This document shows positions 35,957-44,617 of a stretch of 64,000 nt of DNA, one piece after another. This stretch comes from Roseimicrobium gellanilyticum. Lineage in GTDB: Bacteria; Verrucomicrobiota; Verrucomicrobiia; Verrucomicrobiales; Verrucomicrobiaceae. The position numbers and the translations under genes are program-made. The notes beneath the pieces were generated by a model that saw only the letters and a list, made by a program, of their open reading frames with translations, did no database searches and was not told where the DNA came from. The stretch's first letter is position 1; every line of letters begins with the position of its first letter. The stretch is from the NCBI RefSeq assembly GCF_003315205.1, contig NZ_QNRR01000006.1, positions 186,001 to 250,000 of the forward strand. The letters are read 5' to 3'.

Positions 35957-38900
35957 TTATTCGCTCGAAGTCTTGACCTCGACCTTGCGTAGAATCATTT
36001 CCCGGGCGCCATCAGGAGAATAGACGAAGCCAGGGCGGTAACTCTCTACGACACGCGGCCGCTGCTCACCGGTGACGTTCTCCACCACGGCAATGCGCTG
36101 ACGGAGAGCCACATCGACCTCAGTGCCTGAATCCACGCGGAACTCAGCGATGCCATGCTGGGAAAGAATATCTGCGAAGGACGCCCTCAACGTGCGAAGC
36201 TGCTGCTCCACTCCGTCCTGACCCGTGCCCGTGTAGCGCTGAATCAGAATGTCTATAAGGTCCAGTCTTTTGATAAGATCGTTGGCAAACAAGATGACGG
36301 TCTGCTCATCCGCGGCAGCAGACAGACCTCGCGAAAGGATGTCATGTTTCTGCTGCATATCCGCGATGCGCTCCTTCATCCTCGAAGCCAGCGACGTCTC
36401 CTCACGCTTGAGCTGATCACTGAAGAGCTGCTTCATCCCATCGAACTCACCACGCAGGCGCTCCACCATGCGGCGGTTCTCCTCTTCAGCCTGCTCACGT
36501 TCGCGACGCAGTTCTTCCTCGCGCCGCGTGTCCCGTTTGATGCTCTCCTCCAGCGCGGTAAGCCGCACCTGCAGACCCAGCTCCTGCTCGGCCATGCCGG
36601 CAAGGCCGCGATTCATCTCGCGCCTGCGTTCTTCCGCAAGCTCGAGTGCTTCGTTGATGGAGAGGATCTTGTCGCCGTTGCGGAAAAGTTCAGAGTAGCG
36701 CGACTCCGCTGCTGCAAACTTCTGCCGCAGAGCTTCGCCCGCTGATTCCTCTTCCTGGAGCTGTCGACGATGATTTTGCAAGGTGTTGACCAGGGCTTCC
36801 TCCTGCTGACGCAGGTTCTCGAAAGCCTTCTCCATCTCGGCAAGACGCGCTGCGGCGGCAGCTTCCCGTTCCTCGTGGCGCGCGCGCGCCGCGGCGGTGC
36901 TGGCCTTGAGCTCTTCCTCTTCTGCTTTCAGGGAGGCCATGCGCACAGTGGCCTGCTCTTGCTGGGCTCGCACAGCCGCCATTTCCTGCTCCACAGCCAC
37001 ACGCGACTGCTCCAGTTCCGCGCACTTTGCAGTGACGGCTTCATGGCGGGCGGTGGTCGCTGCGAACTCATCGTTCAGCATCTTCACCTTCGACTCCTCA
37101 CGTGCACGCTCGGTCTGGATGGCTTGGAGCTCTTCACGCACCTTGGCCATCTCCGCGGTGACTGCGGGAATGCCTGCGCGCACAGCCTTCTCTTCCTCCT
37201 GTGCAGCCAACACACGGCTCTCGACCTCGGCGCGCTTCGCATCCATCTGCTGGATGGCAATGGACACCCGCTCGAATTGCTTCGTGGCTTCCGCAACTCG
37301 CGCTTCCTCCGCCTTCGCACGACGGGATTGCTCATCCGCCTTGGCGCGGTCCACGGTCTCCTGGGTCGTCAGACCGGCAATGTCGCGGCGCAGCTTTTCA
37401 CGCTGCTTCTCGAGATCGGCAATGTTGCGTTCTTCCCCTGTGCGAAGCTGCTCGGTGGCCTTGAGGGCGGCCTGTGCTTCGCGCACCCGGTTTTCGAGAT
37501 CCTGCAGGTCAGCAAGGCGCTTCTCTGCCGGCACCAGCTTGGCCTGCACCGCCTCGAGCTTCTTCTCGGTCGCGGCGACGTCCGCCTGGCGCGCTGCAAT
37601 CGCGGCACCCACCTGCGCCATCTCCTCGCGGATGCCGACGGCACGATGGTTCTCAGCTTCGGCGAGCTGCTTCGCGACTTCGATCTCGCGCTTCGCCTGC
37701 TCCTGTTGCTGGCGCAGAGCGTCGAGCTGCGTGCGCTGGCCTTCCATCTCCTGCTTGGCGGCAACCAGGGCTTGATCGAGTTGCGTCTTCTCCTGCGTGG
37801 CCGCCGCAAGTCGCTGCGTCTCTTCTGCCGCTTGGCGTTCGAGCGTCTGGAACGCTTCCTTGGCTCCGGCAACCTTCTGCTCAATGTCGCGGAACTCCGC
37901 GATCTGACTCTCAAGCTCCAGCCGCTTTCTGGAGGCAATGGCGAGCTGGTCTTCGACACTGGCCAGCTCTGTTTGCTTCAGCGCGAGCACACGACCCGCC
38001 TCTCTTGCTGCAGCCTGATTCTCTCCGATCAGCGCAAACTGCGCGCTGGAATCCTGGGACAGCTTGGCAATGTTCTCCTGCAGGAATTCCTGTTGCTGCT
38101 TGTGGGTCTCGATGGAGCGCTGCAACTCCGCCGTCTTCGCCGCGAGTCCCTCCTGCTTCTGCTGCTCCAATTTCGCGCCTTCCAGCGCCAGCTTGAGTTT
38201 GGCCTCAGCATCCTCCTGGCCCTTGTTGGTCGCAGCAAGGAGGTCACGCGCGGAAGCGATCTTGCTCTCGGTGTCCTTCAGCGAGGCGAGCTGCTTGTCG
38301 ATTTCCTCGCGCTTCGTCTTGAACTCTTCGAAGGCCTTCTTCTCGGAAGCGACCTTCTGCTCCATCTCGGCAAGCGCCTTCTCTGCCTCGGTGGTGCGAG
38401 TCGCGAGTTTGGTCTCGGTCTCAGTCTTCTTGGCCTCGATATCTGCCAGCAGCTTGCGGGTCTTCTCGGTCGCCGTGGTCAGCTCTGCCACATTCTCTTC
38501 CAGACCAGCACGCTGACGGGAGAGTGTCAGCACCAGGAGATGCTGCGCAGCGCCCTTCTCGGCGGAGGCGGAAATTTCCTGCTCGCGCTCTTCGCGCTGC
38601 ACACTGAGGGTCGCAATCTGCTCCTGAACACGGGCTCGCTGCTCTTCCAGAGCCTGCACCGTCTTCGCAGAATCTTGAAGCTTCGTATCCGTGGAGGCGA
38701 GGTCGGACAGCTTGCGCATGACCTCCTCTTCCTGACGGCGCAACTGCTCGAGACGTTCTTCGGAGGAACGCGCGGCGCTTTCCATGTCCGACACGACGCG
38801 CTCGAGTTCTGCTCGTCTTGCCCCCAGCGCCTTTTCACCCTCTGCCGTGGTCGCACGCAGTTCTTCCAGGCGGGCACGCTCGGCTTCGTTCTCCTTGCGG

Positions 38901-41704
38901 ACAGTCTGCAGGGCTGCCTGCGCCTCCTGTTCGCGAGCCGCAATCTCCTTCAGCACGCTTTCCTGCGCGCTCACTCGCCCTGCCACCTCGCTCAATTCGC
39001 GGGTGCGCTCATGCATCTGCGCGGAAAGCGAAGTCAGCGATGCCTCCGCCTCGTTGCGCCGGGCCTCCACGGCCTCCAGTCGGGGTCTGGTCTCCACCAG
39101 CACCTTCTCCAGTTCGCGGAGTTCGTTGATTCTTCCCGTGAGTGCCGCAAGGACCGCGTCCATCGACTGGACCTTCCCCTCGGCATCACGCGCCTGTTGC
39201 TCGCGCTCGGCGGCAGCCTTTTCCAAGGAGGCCTGCTTCTCGGCAAAAGCTTTTTCCAGTTCCATCTGGCGCGCTGCCGCCGCAGCTTCCGCCTGGGCAA
39301 TCGCATCCTTGGCCACGGCCAGCTTTGCTTCGCGGTCGGTCAGTTCCCTCTGGACCGTCTCCATTTGGGTGGAGGCTTTGGTCTGCTGCACGATCACAGA
39401 AGCCAGCTTCTCAGCCGTCTGGGCCATCTCCGTCCTCTCCTGATCCTGCTGCGTGCGCAGGCGCGCAAGGGCAACTTCAGCAGCCGTTTGCTGCTCCTGG
39501 ATCAGTTTGAGTGCTTCATTCGCAGAGGCGAGACGGTTGTCCGTACCGGCAAGCTCCATCAGGCGGGTCTCGGCAGCGTTCCGCTTCGCTTCGTGCTCAG
39601 CCACGCGCATGTCGAGCACACGCAATTGCTCTTCACGCTGACTGATGGCCAGCTCCGTCGCGCCCTTCCGCTCCTCCAGCGCCTTGGCAGCCTGGTCAGA
39701 CTCGTTCCGCATCGACTGGAGCCGTTCCTGGGCAGCGGCCAGTTCCGCCTGAAGCGCGCGAACGCGCTCCTCCGTCATGCCATGAGCTTCCTGCGATTGA
39801 TTGGCCTTCGTGGCAGCGTCACGCAGACGCGTCTCCGCCTCGCGTGTCTGTTCAGCCACGGTCTGCTGGAGCTTCCTCGCGGTCTCAACTTCTTCACGGG
39901 CCGCGGCGAGGCGTGCGTTGACTTCAGCCAGATCTCTTTCCCTTGCAGTACGCTCGTTGAAGAGACCGGCAATGTTCTCCTCCAGATCCTTCTGCCGGGA
40001 CTGCATGGTGCCCACGGACCTGTTGAGATCATCCACACGGGAGGCAGCAGCCGCAGCCAGTGCAGCATCATTGCTCTCGCGCGTGGACACGTCACGAGCC
40101 ATCACAGAGATCTTCTCCTCCGCTTCGCGGATATCACGGGCCAGCTTCGCGAGATAGGCTTCCGCTTCCTGGCCTTCACGACCGGCACGTTCGCGCGTGC
40201 GCATTTCCGCGGCACGGTGCTCGGCAATCTGGGCCTGCACGGCATTCAGCTCCACAAGAGACTGATTGAGCTCCCGCTGCACCTCGGCGAACTGCATCCT
40301 CGCGTGCACCACTTCCTCTGATTCCGCACGTGCATCTACGGGCGCTGGGACCGGAGCGGCTGGCGGTGTCGGGGCCGGGGCCGGGGCTGGCGGCGCGGCT
40401 GCACCGGTTGACATGGAGCCCGGAGGCAACGGTGGTGTGAGGAAGCCCTGCGGAGCGTCCAGCACCAGCGGCTGCACATTCACACCCGCCGGGCCAGGAG
40501 GCACGGGAACCGGAGCAGGAGTCGGAGTCGGAGTCGGATCAATCGGTGCCACGGGCGGCATGCCCTGCACCGGAGGACTGGCAAAAGCAGCCGGCATGGC
40601 TCCGGCACCCACACGTACGCCGCGGGTGGACTTGAGCGTGGGCACCACACTCGTGTCCTTCATGGCAGGGGCCGGCCGGCCACCACCGTTTTTGTTGGAT
40701 CGAGCCGCAGGCGGCACGATCGCCTGATTCTTGGGATCGCCGGCCGCAGTGTCTGTGCTGCGATCAAGGGACTGAAGTTGCGGCGGCTTGAAAGACATCG
40801 CCCCAAGACCTACGCGCACGGAACGCGTCGCCTTGAGTGTGGGCACGGCACTCGTGGCGGTGGACGGCGCCTGACGCCCGCCAGCCGTCCTCATGGAAGG
40901 CTGCTGCGGAGCGGGCTGCGGTGCGAGTTGAGGAGGGGCTTGCGGTGGCGCGGGCGGCGGCGCAGGGAGCGGCGGGGCTGCCGAGAGCGACGCAGGCGGC
41001 GGCATGGCAGACAAGCCCTGCGGTGCCGCAAACGTGAGCGGAGCGTCACTCAACCCAACGGGAGGAGCCATGCTAAGGGAGGAGGGCGCGGCTGGCTCGA
41101 AGGTGATGGGAGCGGTCGCAGGAACACCGTCTTCCTCACGGTTCGCCGGCTTGGCGGGTGGACTGCCGAAGCGGGCGGCACCCGACGACGCAGGTGCGGA
41201 AAACGGCATTTTGCTATCGCGCAGTACCGGCACGGCACTGGTAGCCGCCATGGCAGCCTGATGTCCCTTGCCGCCTCCGTTCCTGACGGAAGCCGCACGC
41301 TCCGTGAGCTGCACCGCCTCGGTCTTTGACTCGGGTGCGCCACTCTGCTGGGCTTCACGCTTCTTCTCTTCCACGGATTTGCCGCTGCCTCTCGGCTGGC
41401 CGTTCTCCGTGTCCTGGGAATCCTTGAATTTTGCCTCGAGTCCACCAAAGCGAACCTTGTCACCCGGGCGCAGTACCGCACGCTCAACGCGCTTGCCATT
41501 CACAAAGGTCCCGTTCGACGACTTGAGATCAATCACCTCATAGCTGCCATCAGGTCGACGCGTCAGTTCCGCGTGAAAGCTGGAGATTTGGGAGCTGTCG
41601 ATGACGATTTCGTTGCGGCTGTTCCTCCCTAAAGAGAGTCGCGCATCTTCGAGGTCGAAGATGAATTCGTTACCGTTGTTGAGGTTGAAAGCCAGATAAG
41701 GCAT
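35957..41704 (-). CDS. Giant FHA / coiled-coil / GrpE-like protein
   Basis: The protein has 1915 residues. Residues 1-95 are an FHA domain with the pThr-binding residues (Gly26-Arg27, Ser42, His44, Asn64-Gly65, Asn69-Gly70). Residues about 96-460 are a Pro/Ala-rich linker with three TS-A/V-VP-T/V-L motifs at Thr155, Thr284 and Thr351. Residues about 461-1800 are an almost continuous coiled coil with no Pro. The last 110 residues (from about 1806) look like GrpE: LIKRLDLIDILIQRYTG, a GVEQQLRTLRASFADILSQHGI helix, then short strands ending RPRVVESYRPGFVYSPDGAREMILRKVEV. GrpE domains release ADP from Hsp70, and the next gene is an Hsp70. The antisense strand also carries a long open frame, which I treat as a shadow. 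Confidence 0.85.
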   Translation of the reverse strand: MPYLAFNLNNGNEFIFDLEDARLSLGRNSRNEIVIDSSQISSFHAELTRRPDGSYEVIDLKSSNGTFVNGKRVERAVLRPGDKVRFGGLEAKFKDSQDTENGQPRGSGKSVEEKKREAQQSGAPESKTEAVQLTERAASVRNGGGKGHQAAMAATSAVPVLRDSKMPFSAPASSGAARFGSPPAKPANREEDGVPATAPITFEPAAPSSLSMAPPVGLSDAPLTFAAPQGLSAMPPPASLSAAPPLPAPPPAPPQAPPQLAPQPAPQQPSMRTAGGRQAPSTATSAVPTLKATRSVRVGLGAMSFKPPQLQSLDRSTDTAAGDPKNQAIVPPAARSNKNGGGRPAPAMKDTSVVPTLKSTRGVRVGAGAMPAAFASPPVQGMPPVAPIDPTPTPTPAPVPVPPGPAGVNVQPLVLDAPQGFLTPPLPPGSMSTGAAAPPAPAPAPTPPAAPVPAPVDARAESEEVVHARMQFAEVQRELNQSLVELNAVQAQIAEHRAAEMRTRERAGREGQEAEAYLAKLARDIREAEEKISVMARDVSTRESNDAALAAAAASRVDDLNRSVGTMQSRQKDLEENIAGLFNERTARERDLAEVNARLAAAREEVETARKLQQTVAEQTREAETRLRDAATKANQSQEAHGMTEERVRALQAELAAAQERLQSMRNESDQAAKALEERKGATELAISQREEQLRVLDMRVAEHEAKRNAAETRLMELAGTDNRLASANEALKLIQEQQTAAEVALARLRTQQDQERTEMAQTAEKLASVIVQQTKASTQMETVQRELTDREAKLAVAKDAIAQAEAAAAARQMELEKAFAEKQASLEKAAAEREQQARDAEGKVQSMDAVLAALTGRINELRELEKVLVETRPRLEAVEARRNEAEASLTSLSAQMHERTRELSEVAGRVSAQESVLKEIAAREQEAQAALQTVRKENEAERARLEELRATTAEGEKALGARRAELERVVSDMESAARSSEERLEQLRRQEEEVMRKLSDLASTDTKLQDSAKTVQALEEQRARVQEQIATLSVQREEREQEISASAEKGAAQHLLVLTLSRQRAGLEENVAELTTATEKTRKLLADIEAKKTETETKLATRTTEAEKALAEMEQKVASEKKAFEEFKTKREEIDKQLASLKDTESKIASARDLLAATNKGQEDAEAKLKLALEGAKLEQQKQEGLAAKTAELQRSIETHKQQQEFLQENIAKLSQDSSAQFALIGENQAAAREAGRVLALKQTELASVEDQLAIASRKRLELESQIAEFRDIEQKVAGAKEAFQTLERQAAEETQRLAAATQEKTQLDQALVAAKQEMEGQRTQLDALRQQQEQAKREIEVAKQLAEAENHRAVGIREEMAQVGAAIAARQADVAATEKKLEAVQAKLVPAEKRLADLQDLENRVREAQAALKATEQLRTGEERNIADLEKQREKLRRDIAGLTTQETVDRAKADEQSRRAKAEEARVAEATKQFERVSIAIQQMDAKRAEVESRVLAAQEEEKAVRAGIPAVTAEMAKVREELQAIQTERAREESKVKMLNDEFAATTARHEAVTAKCAELEQSRVAVEQEMAAVRAQQEQATVRMASLKAEEEELKASTAAARARHEEREAAAAARLAEMEKAFENLRQQEEALVNTLQNHRRQLQEEESAGEALRQKFAAAESRYSELFRNGDKILSINEALELAEERRREMNRGLAGMAEQELGLQVRLTALEESIKRDTRREEELRREREQAEEENRRMVERLRGEFDGMKQLFSDQLKREETSLASRMKERIADMQQKHDILSRGLSAAADEQTVILFANDLIKRLDLIDILIQRYTGTGQDGVEQQLRTLRASFADILSQHGIAEFRVDSGTEVDVALRQRIAVVENVTGEQRPRVVESYRPGFVYSPDGAREMILRKVEVKTSSE

Positions 41705-41891
41705 GATTTAGAGTCAGCGGGACTGCAATATTTATTAAATTTAGGTATGGTTTTTTTCCGAGGCAACGCAAACGTGCCTCAATTAAGGCTTAGTTGTCAT
41801 TTGCACGGCATCCGGAAAATCCCTCATACGCGATTGGCTTGTGCCGGCCTCTCGACTGTGCCCGGGCTCCACCGCGACCACACCACAACGC

Positions 41892-42683
41892 ATGAACCTC
41901 CTCCCCCTTAGTTGGTTTCGATACACCCTCTTGTTTCTTCTAAGCGTCGTTAGTTTTGGCTCTTATGCACACGCTCTGAACGACGCCGACCTGCAGCGTA
42001 TTGGGAAGCGTATCTGGCAGAATGAATGTGCTGGCACCGTCGAAGGACTGACAAGCTGGAACTCGGGTGAGAACTTCGCCTCCCTCGGCATCGGTCATTT
42101 CATCTGGTATCCGGAGGGCGTGGACGGTCCCTTTGAGGAAAGCTTTCCCAAGCTCGTGCAATGGTTTCGCCAGCGAGGCGTGAATTTGCCCGCATGGCTG
42201 CTCTCCACCAAAGACTGTCCGTGGCCCAATCAAGCCGCCTTTGCCAGGGACCGTGAAGGCAGCCGGCAGAAGGATCTCCGGAAATTGCTCGCCTCAACGA
42301 TCAGCGAGCAGACCTTGTTCATCATCGCGCGGCTCGATCAGGCCGCTCCCCGCCTGGTGCAGGCAGCCGGAAAGAATGGGGCCCTGGTCGAGCGGAACAT
42401 CGCCTTCCTGCGCCAGACGGCGGCGGGAAATTTTGCCCTCATTGACTATGTAAACTTCAAAGGCGAAGGCCTGAATCCCAAGGAGCGCTACAAGGGTGAG
42501 GGCTGGGGCCTTCTCCAAGTTCTCATCAACATGCGCCCGGCAGATGCAGCCAGCGCCCCCGCCGCTTTTGCAAAGTCCTCCCAGCAGGTGCTGGCCCGTC
42601 GCGTGGCCAACAGTCCCGCCGAAAGGGGCGAAAAACGCTGGCTCGCAGGCTGGAGCAACCGCTGCGCCGCATACGCAAAGTAA
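41892..42683 (+). CDS. Secreted lysozyme-like protein (tentative)
   Basis: The protein has 263 residues with a signal peptide (FRYTLLFLLSVVSFGSYAHA). Residues 27-60 read IGKRIWQNECAGTVEGLTSWNSGENFASLGIGHFIWYP. The E-x-n-SLGIGH order resembles phage T4-type lysozymes, where a Glu is followed by T-x-GIGH. The rest is helical with long amphipathic stretches. I infer a peptidoglycan-active enzyme but cannot assign the family. It is divergent from the giant FHA gene with 187 bp between starts, and stands 44 bp before the ndk promoter. Confidence 0.55.
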   Translation: MNLLPLSWFRYTLLFLLSVVSFGSYAHALNDADLQRIGKRIWQNECAGTVEGLTSWNSGENFASLGIGHFIWYPEGVDGPFEESFPKLVQWFRQRGVNLPAWLLSTKDCPWPNQAAFARDREGSRQKDLRKLLASTISEQTLFIIARLDQAAPRLVQAAGKNGALVERNIAFLRQTAAGNFALIDYVNFKGEGLNPKERYKGEGWGLLQVLINMRPADAASAPAAFAKSSQQVLARRVANSPAERGEKRWLAGWSNRCAAYAK

Positions 42684-42727
42684 AATGACTCCTGGCAGAG
42701 AGTTCGCAGGAATCCTGCGGCCACTTC

Positions 42728-42756
42728 TTGACTACCCCACGGGCTTGACCTAAACA
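42728..42756 (+). promoter_or_regulatory. Sigma-70-type promoter of ndk
   Basis: TTGACT at 42728-42733 and TAAACA at 42751-42756, 17 bp apart; the start codon follows nine bases after the -10, so the leader is short or absent. Confidence 0.6.
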
Positions 42757-42765
42757 CCCCGCCCC

Positions 42766-43191
42766 ATGTCCGCGCAAACGACCCTCATCCTCCTCAAGCC
42801 CGACTGTGTCTCCAAAGGCCTCTGCGGCGAAGTGCTCAAGCGTTTTGAAAGCGCCGGATTCGTCATTCGCGGCATGAAGATGATCCAGCTCACGGACGAG
42901 GTGCTCAAGGATCACTACTCCCACATTGCGGACAAGCCCTTCTTCCCCGAAGTGGCCAACTTCATGAAGAGCGTACCGGTGATCGCCCTCGCCCTCAGCG
43001 GGGATAATGTCATCGAGCGCGTGCGCACCCTCCTTGGACCCACGGACTCCCGCAAGGCGGACAAGGGCACCATCCGCGGTGACTACGGCGGCGACATGAT
43101 GGTCAACGTGGCCCACGCCTCCGACTCCCCCGAGAACGCCGAAGCCGAGCTCAAACGCTTCTTCAAGGCGGACGAGATTTTCGCCCGCTAG
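42766..43191 (+). CDS. ndk: Nucleoside-diphosphate kinase
   Basis: The protein has 141 residues, normal for the family. It transfers gamma-phosphate between nucleotides through a phosphohistidine, here His117 in NVAHASDS. The start TTLILLKPDCVSKGLCGEVLKRFESAGF and GPTDSRKADKGTIRGDYG are the usual motifs. The gene has its own promoter directly upstream. Confidence 0.96.
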   Translation: MSAQTTLILLKPDCVSKGLCGEVLKRFESAGFVIRGMKMIQLTDEVLKDHYSHIADKPFFPEVANFMKSVPVIALALSGDNVIERVRTLLGPTDSRKADKGTIRGDYGGDMMVNVAHASDSPENAEAELKRFFKADEIFAR

Positions 43192-43260
43192 TTGCTGCCC
43201 TCCACGCTGCGGGATCACTGGGATAAGGCATTTCCAGCCCGACGGGATGTGCCGAAAAAG

Positions 43261-43290
43261 TTGACAATGGGAGCACACGCCCCCTAAACT
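43261..43290 (+). promoter_or_regulatory. Sigma-70-type promoter of the PUR-family gene
   Basis: TTGACA at 43261-43266 and TAAACT at 43285-43290, separated by 18 bp, 52 bases before the start codon. A purine-rich ribosome site (AGGAGGAA) follows at about 43334-43341. Confidence 0.65.
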
Positions 43291-43342
43291 CCACCCAAAC
43301 CCGGCATATCAGGAGCCCGCAGCAGCAGCAACAGGAGGAACG

Positions 43343-43597
43343 ATGAGCATGTTTGGATTCGGTGGTGATGATCAGCAGCACCCGCGCGGCGCGCCCCCGC
43401 TGCATAGTGAGAAGATCGTTGGAGAAAGAAAAATCTTCTTTCTCGACCTGAAGGAAAACGACCGGGGTCGCTTCATCAAGATCACGGAGGATGTACGTGG
43501 CCGCAGGGACACCATCATGCTCCCCATGGAGAACGCGGAGGAGTTTCTCGACGCTCTCCAGCGCATTCTCCAGGTGCATCGCGAGGGGGAGGAATAG
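43343..43597 (+). CDS. PUR-family single-stranded nucleic-acid binding protein
   Basis: The protein has 84 residues. The core KIVGERKIFFLDLKENDRGRFIKITEDVRGRRDTIMLPMENAEEFLDALQRIL is one PUR repeat as found in bacterial Pur-alpha homologs, which bind single-stranded DNA or RNA and pair as dimers. The N-terminus (MSMFGFGGDDQQHPRGAPP) is flexible. A ribosome site precedes the start at 43343 and a promoter lies upstream. A weak hairpin (ACGCCG/CGGCGT at 43605-43625) follows. The role is unknown in this phylum. Confidence 0.85.
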   Translation: MSMFGFGGDDQQHPRGAPPLHSEKIVGERKIFFLDLKENDRGRFIKITEDVRGRRDTIMLPMENAEEFLDALQRILQVHREGEE

Positions 43598-43697
43598 CCC
43601 CCACACGCCGCGATTGGCACGGCGTTTCGCCTTCGGTGGCAAAGTGTAACCGCGGACACAGGCGGGGCGTCGTTGATCATGTGCCCTTGCCGCGTCC

Positions 43698-44315
43698 ATG
43701 TCAGCCCCTCCCCCCTCCAGCCCCGATCTTTCCGACCTGGTGGCAAGGGTACGTGACGAGCGGTGCGAACGCTCGGCAAAGACCCTGGTGGAGCGCCTCT
43801 ACCCGCTGGTCCTTCGCATCGTCAGAGCCCACCTCCCGCGCCGCAGCAGTGAAGAGGATCTCGCCCAGGAGGTGTTCATGAAAATGTTTGCCCGCATCGA
43901 GCAATGGCGGGCCCAGATGCCCTTTGAGCACTGGGTCTCGCGCGTGGCCGTCACCACCTGCCTGGACGCCCTGCGCCACCAGAAACGCCGACCCGAGCTG
44001 CGCTGGTCCGACCTCAGCGAAACCGAGGCGGAAATGCTGGACCACGTCCTGCATGATGAGGCCGATACTGGAGCTGGTGATACCGTGGGCGCACGTGAAC
44101 TCGCCCACAAGCTCCTGGAAACCCTGAAGCCGGCGGACCGCCTCGTCCTGACGATGATGGACATGGAAGGTCGTTCCGTGGCAGATGTGCAATCTGCGAC
44201 CGGATGGAGCGCCACTCTTGTGAAGGTGCGCGCCTTCCGTGCCCGGCGTAAACTGAGAAAAGCCTTCGCCGCACTCGAGTCCGCGTTTACTCCTTCTCCC
44301 TCTCCCGCCTCATGA
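43698..44315 (+). CDS. ECF-like RNA polymerase sigma factor
   Basis: The protein has 205 residues. Region 2 is clear (SAKTLVERLYPLVLRIVRAHLPRRSSEEDLAQEVFMKMFARIEQWR, with the DLAQEVFM core), followed by FEHWVSRVAVTTCLDALRHQKR. Region 4 is LLETLKPADRLVLTMMDMEGRSVADVQSATGWSATLVKVRAFRARRKLRKAF. Region 3 is absent, as in ECF factors. It heads a three-gene chain with ATGA overlaps, so the downstream membrane proteins are the likely regulators of its activity. Confidence 0.9.
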   Translation: MSAPPPSSPDLSDLVARVRDERCERSAKTLVERLYPLVLRIVRAHLPRRSSEEDLAQEVFMKMFARIEQWRAQMPFEHWVSRVAVTTCLDALRHQKRRPELRWSDLSETEAEMLDHVLHDEADTGAGDTVGARELAHKLLETLKPADRLVLTMMDMEGRSVADVQSATGWSATLVKVRAFRARRKLRKAFAALESAFTPSPSPAS

Positions 44316-44617
44316 AACATCTCCGCGATCATGACCCCGATCGGCCCTGGGTGAGCCTGGTCTACAAGGCCTCGCAGGCTCCAGAGCCCGATGCGGAAGC
44401 TCCCCTCGGCTTCGCCACACGCGTGGTGGCGCAGTGGAAGACCCTTCCACGCGAGGCATCAGTCGCCTTGCTGGAATGGCTCACGATGCGCGGGCTCGCC
44501 GTGGCGGTACTCATCCTGCTGGGCAGCGCGGCCCTCAGCTACGACACGCTGCTCGGCATCTTCACCGGGGAGACAGCCTTGGCAGGCGGTTGGTTTGATT
44601 CGTTGCTGACCCTATGA
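44312..44617 (+). CDS. Membrane protein, candidate anti-sigma component
   Basis: The protein has 101 residues with one membrane helix (LAVAVLILLGSAALSYDTLLGIF). The N-terminal half is charged and cytoplasmic-like. The start overlaps the sigma factor stop by four bases (ATGA), so the two are translationally coupled. Position and topology fit an anti-sigma partner, but there is no zinc-binding anti-sigma motif, so this is inference only. Confidence 0.6.
   Translation: MKHLRDHDPDRPWVSLVYKASQAPEPDAEAPLGFATRVVAQWKTLPREASVALLEWLTMRGLAVAVLILLGSAALSYDTLLGIFTGETALAGGWFDSLLTL

Noticed and set aside
36770-40321. A 1183-codon open frame antisense to the giant coiled-coil gene
   Set aside because: It is a mirror of the Glu/Lys/Ala-rich heptad code in a high-GC gene; the product is Leu/Cys/His-rich without domains.
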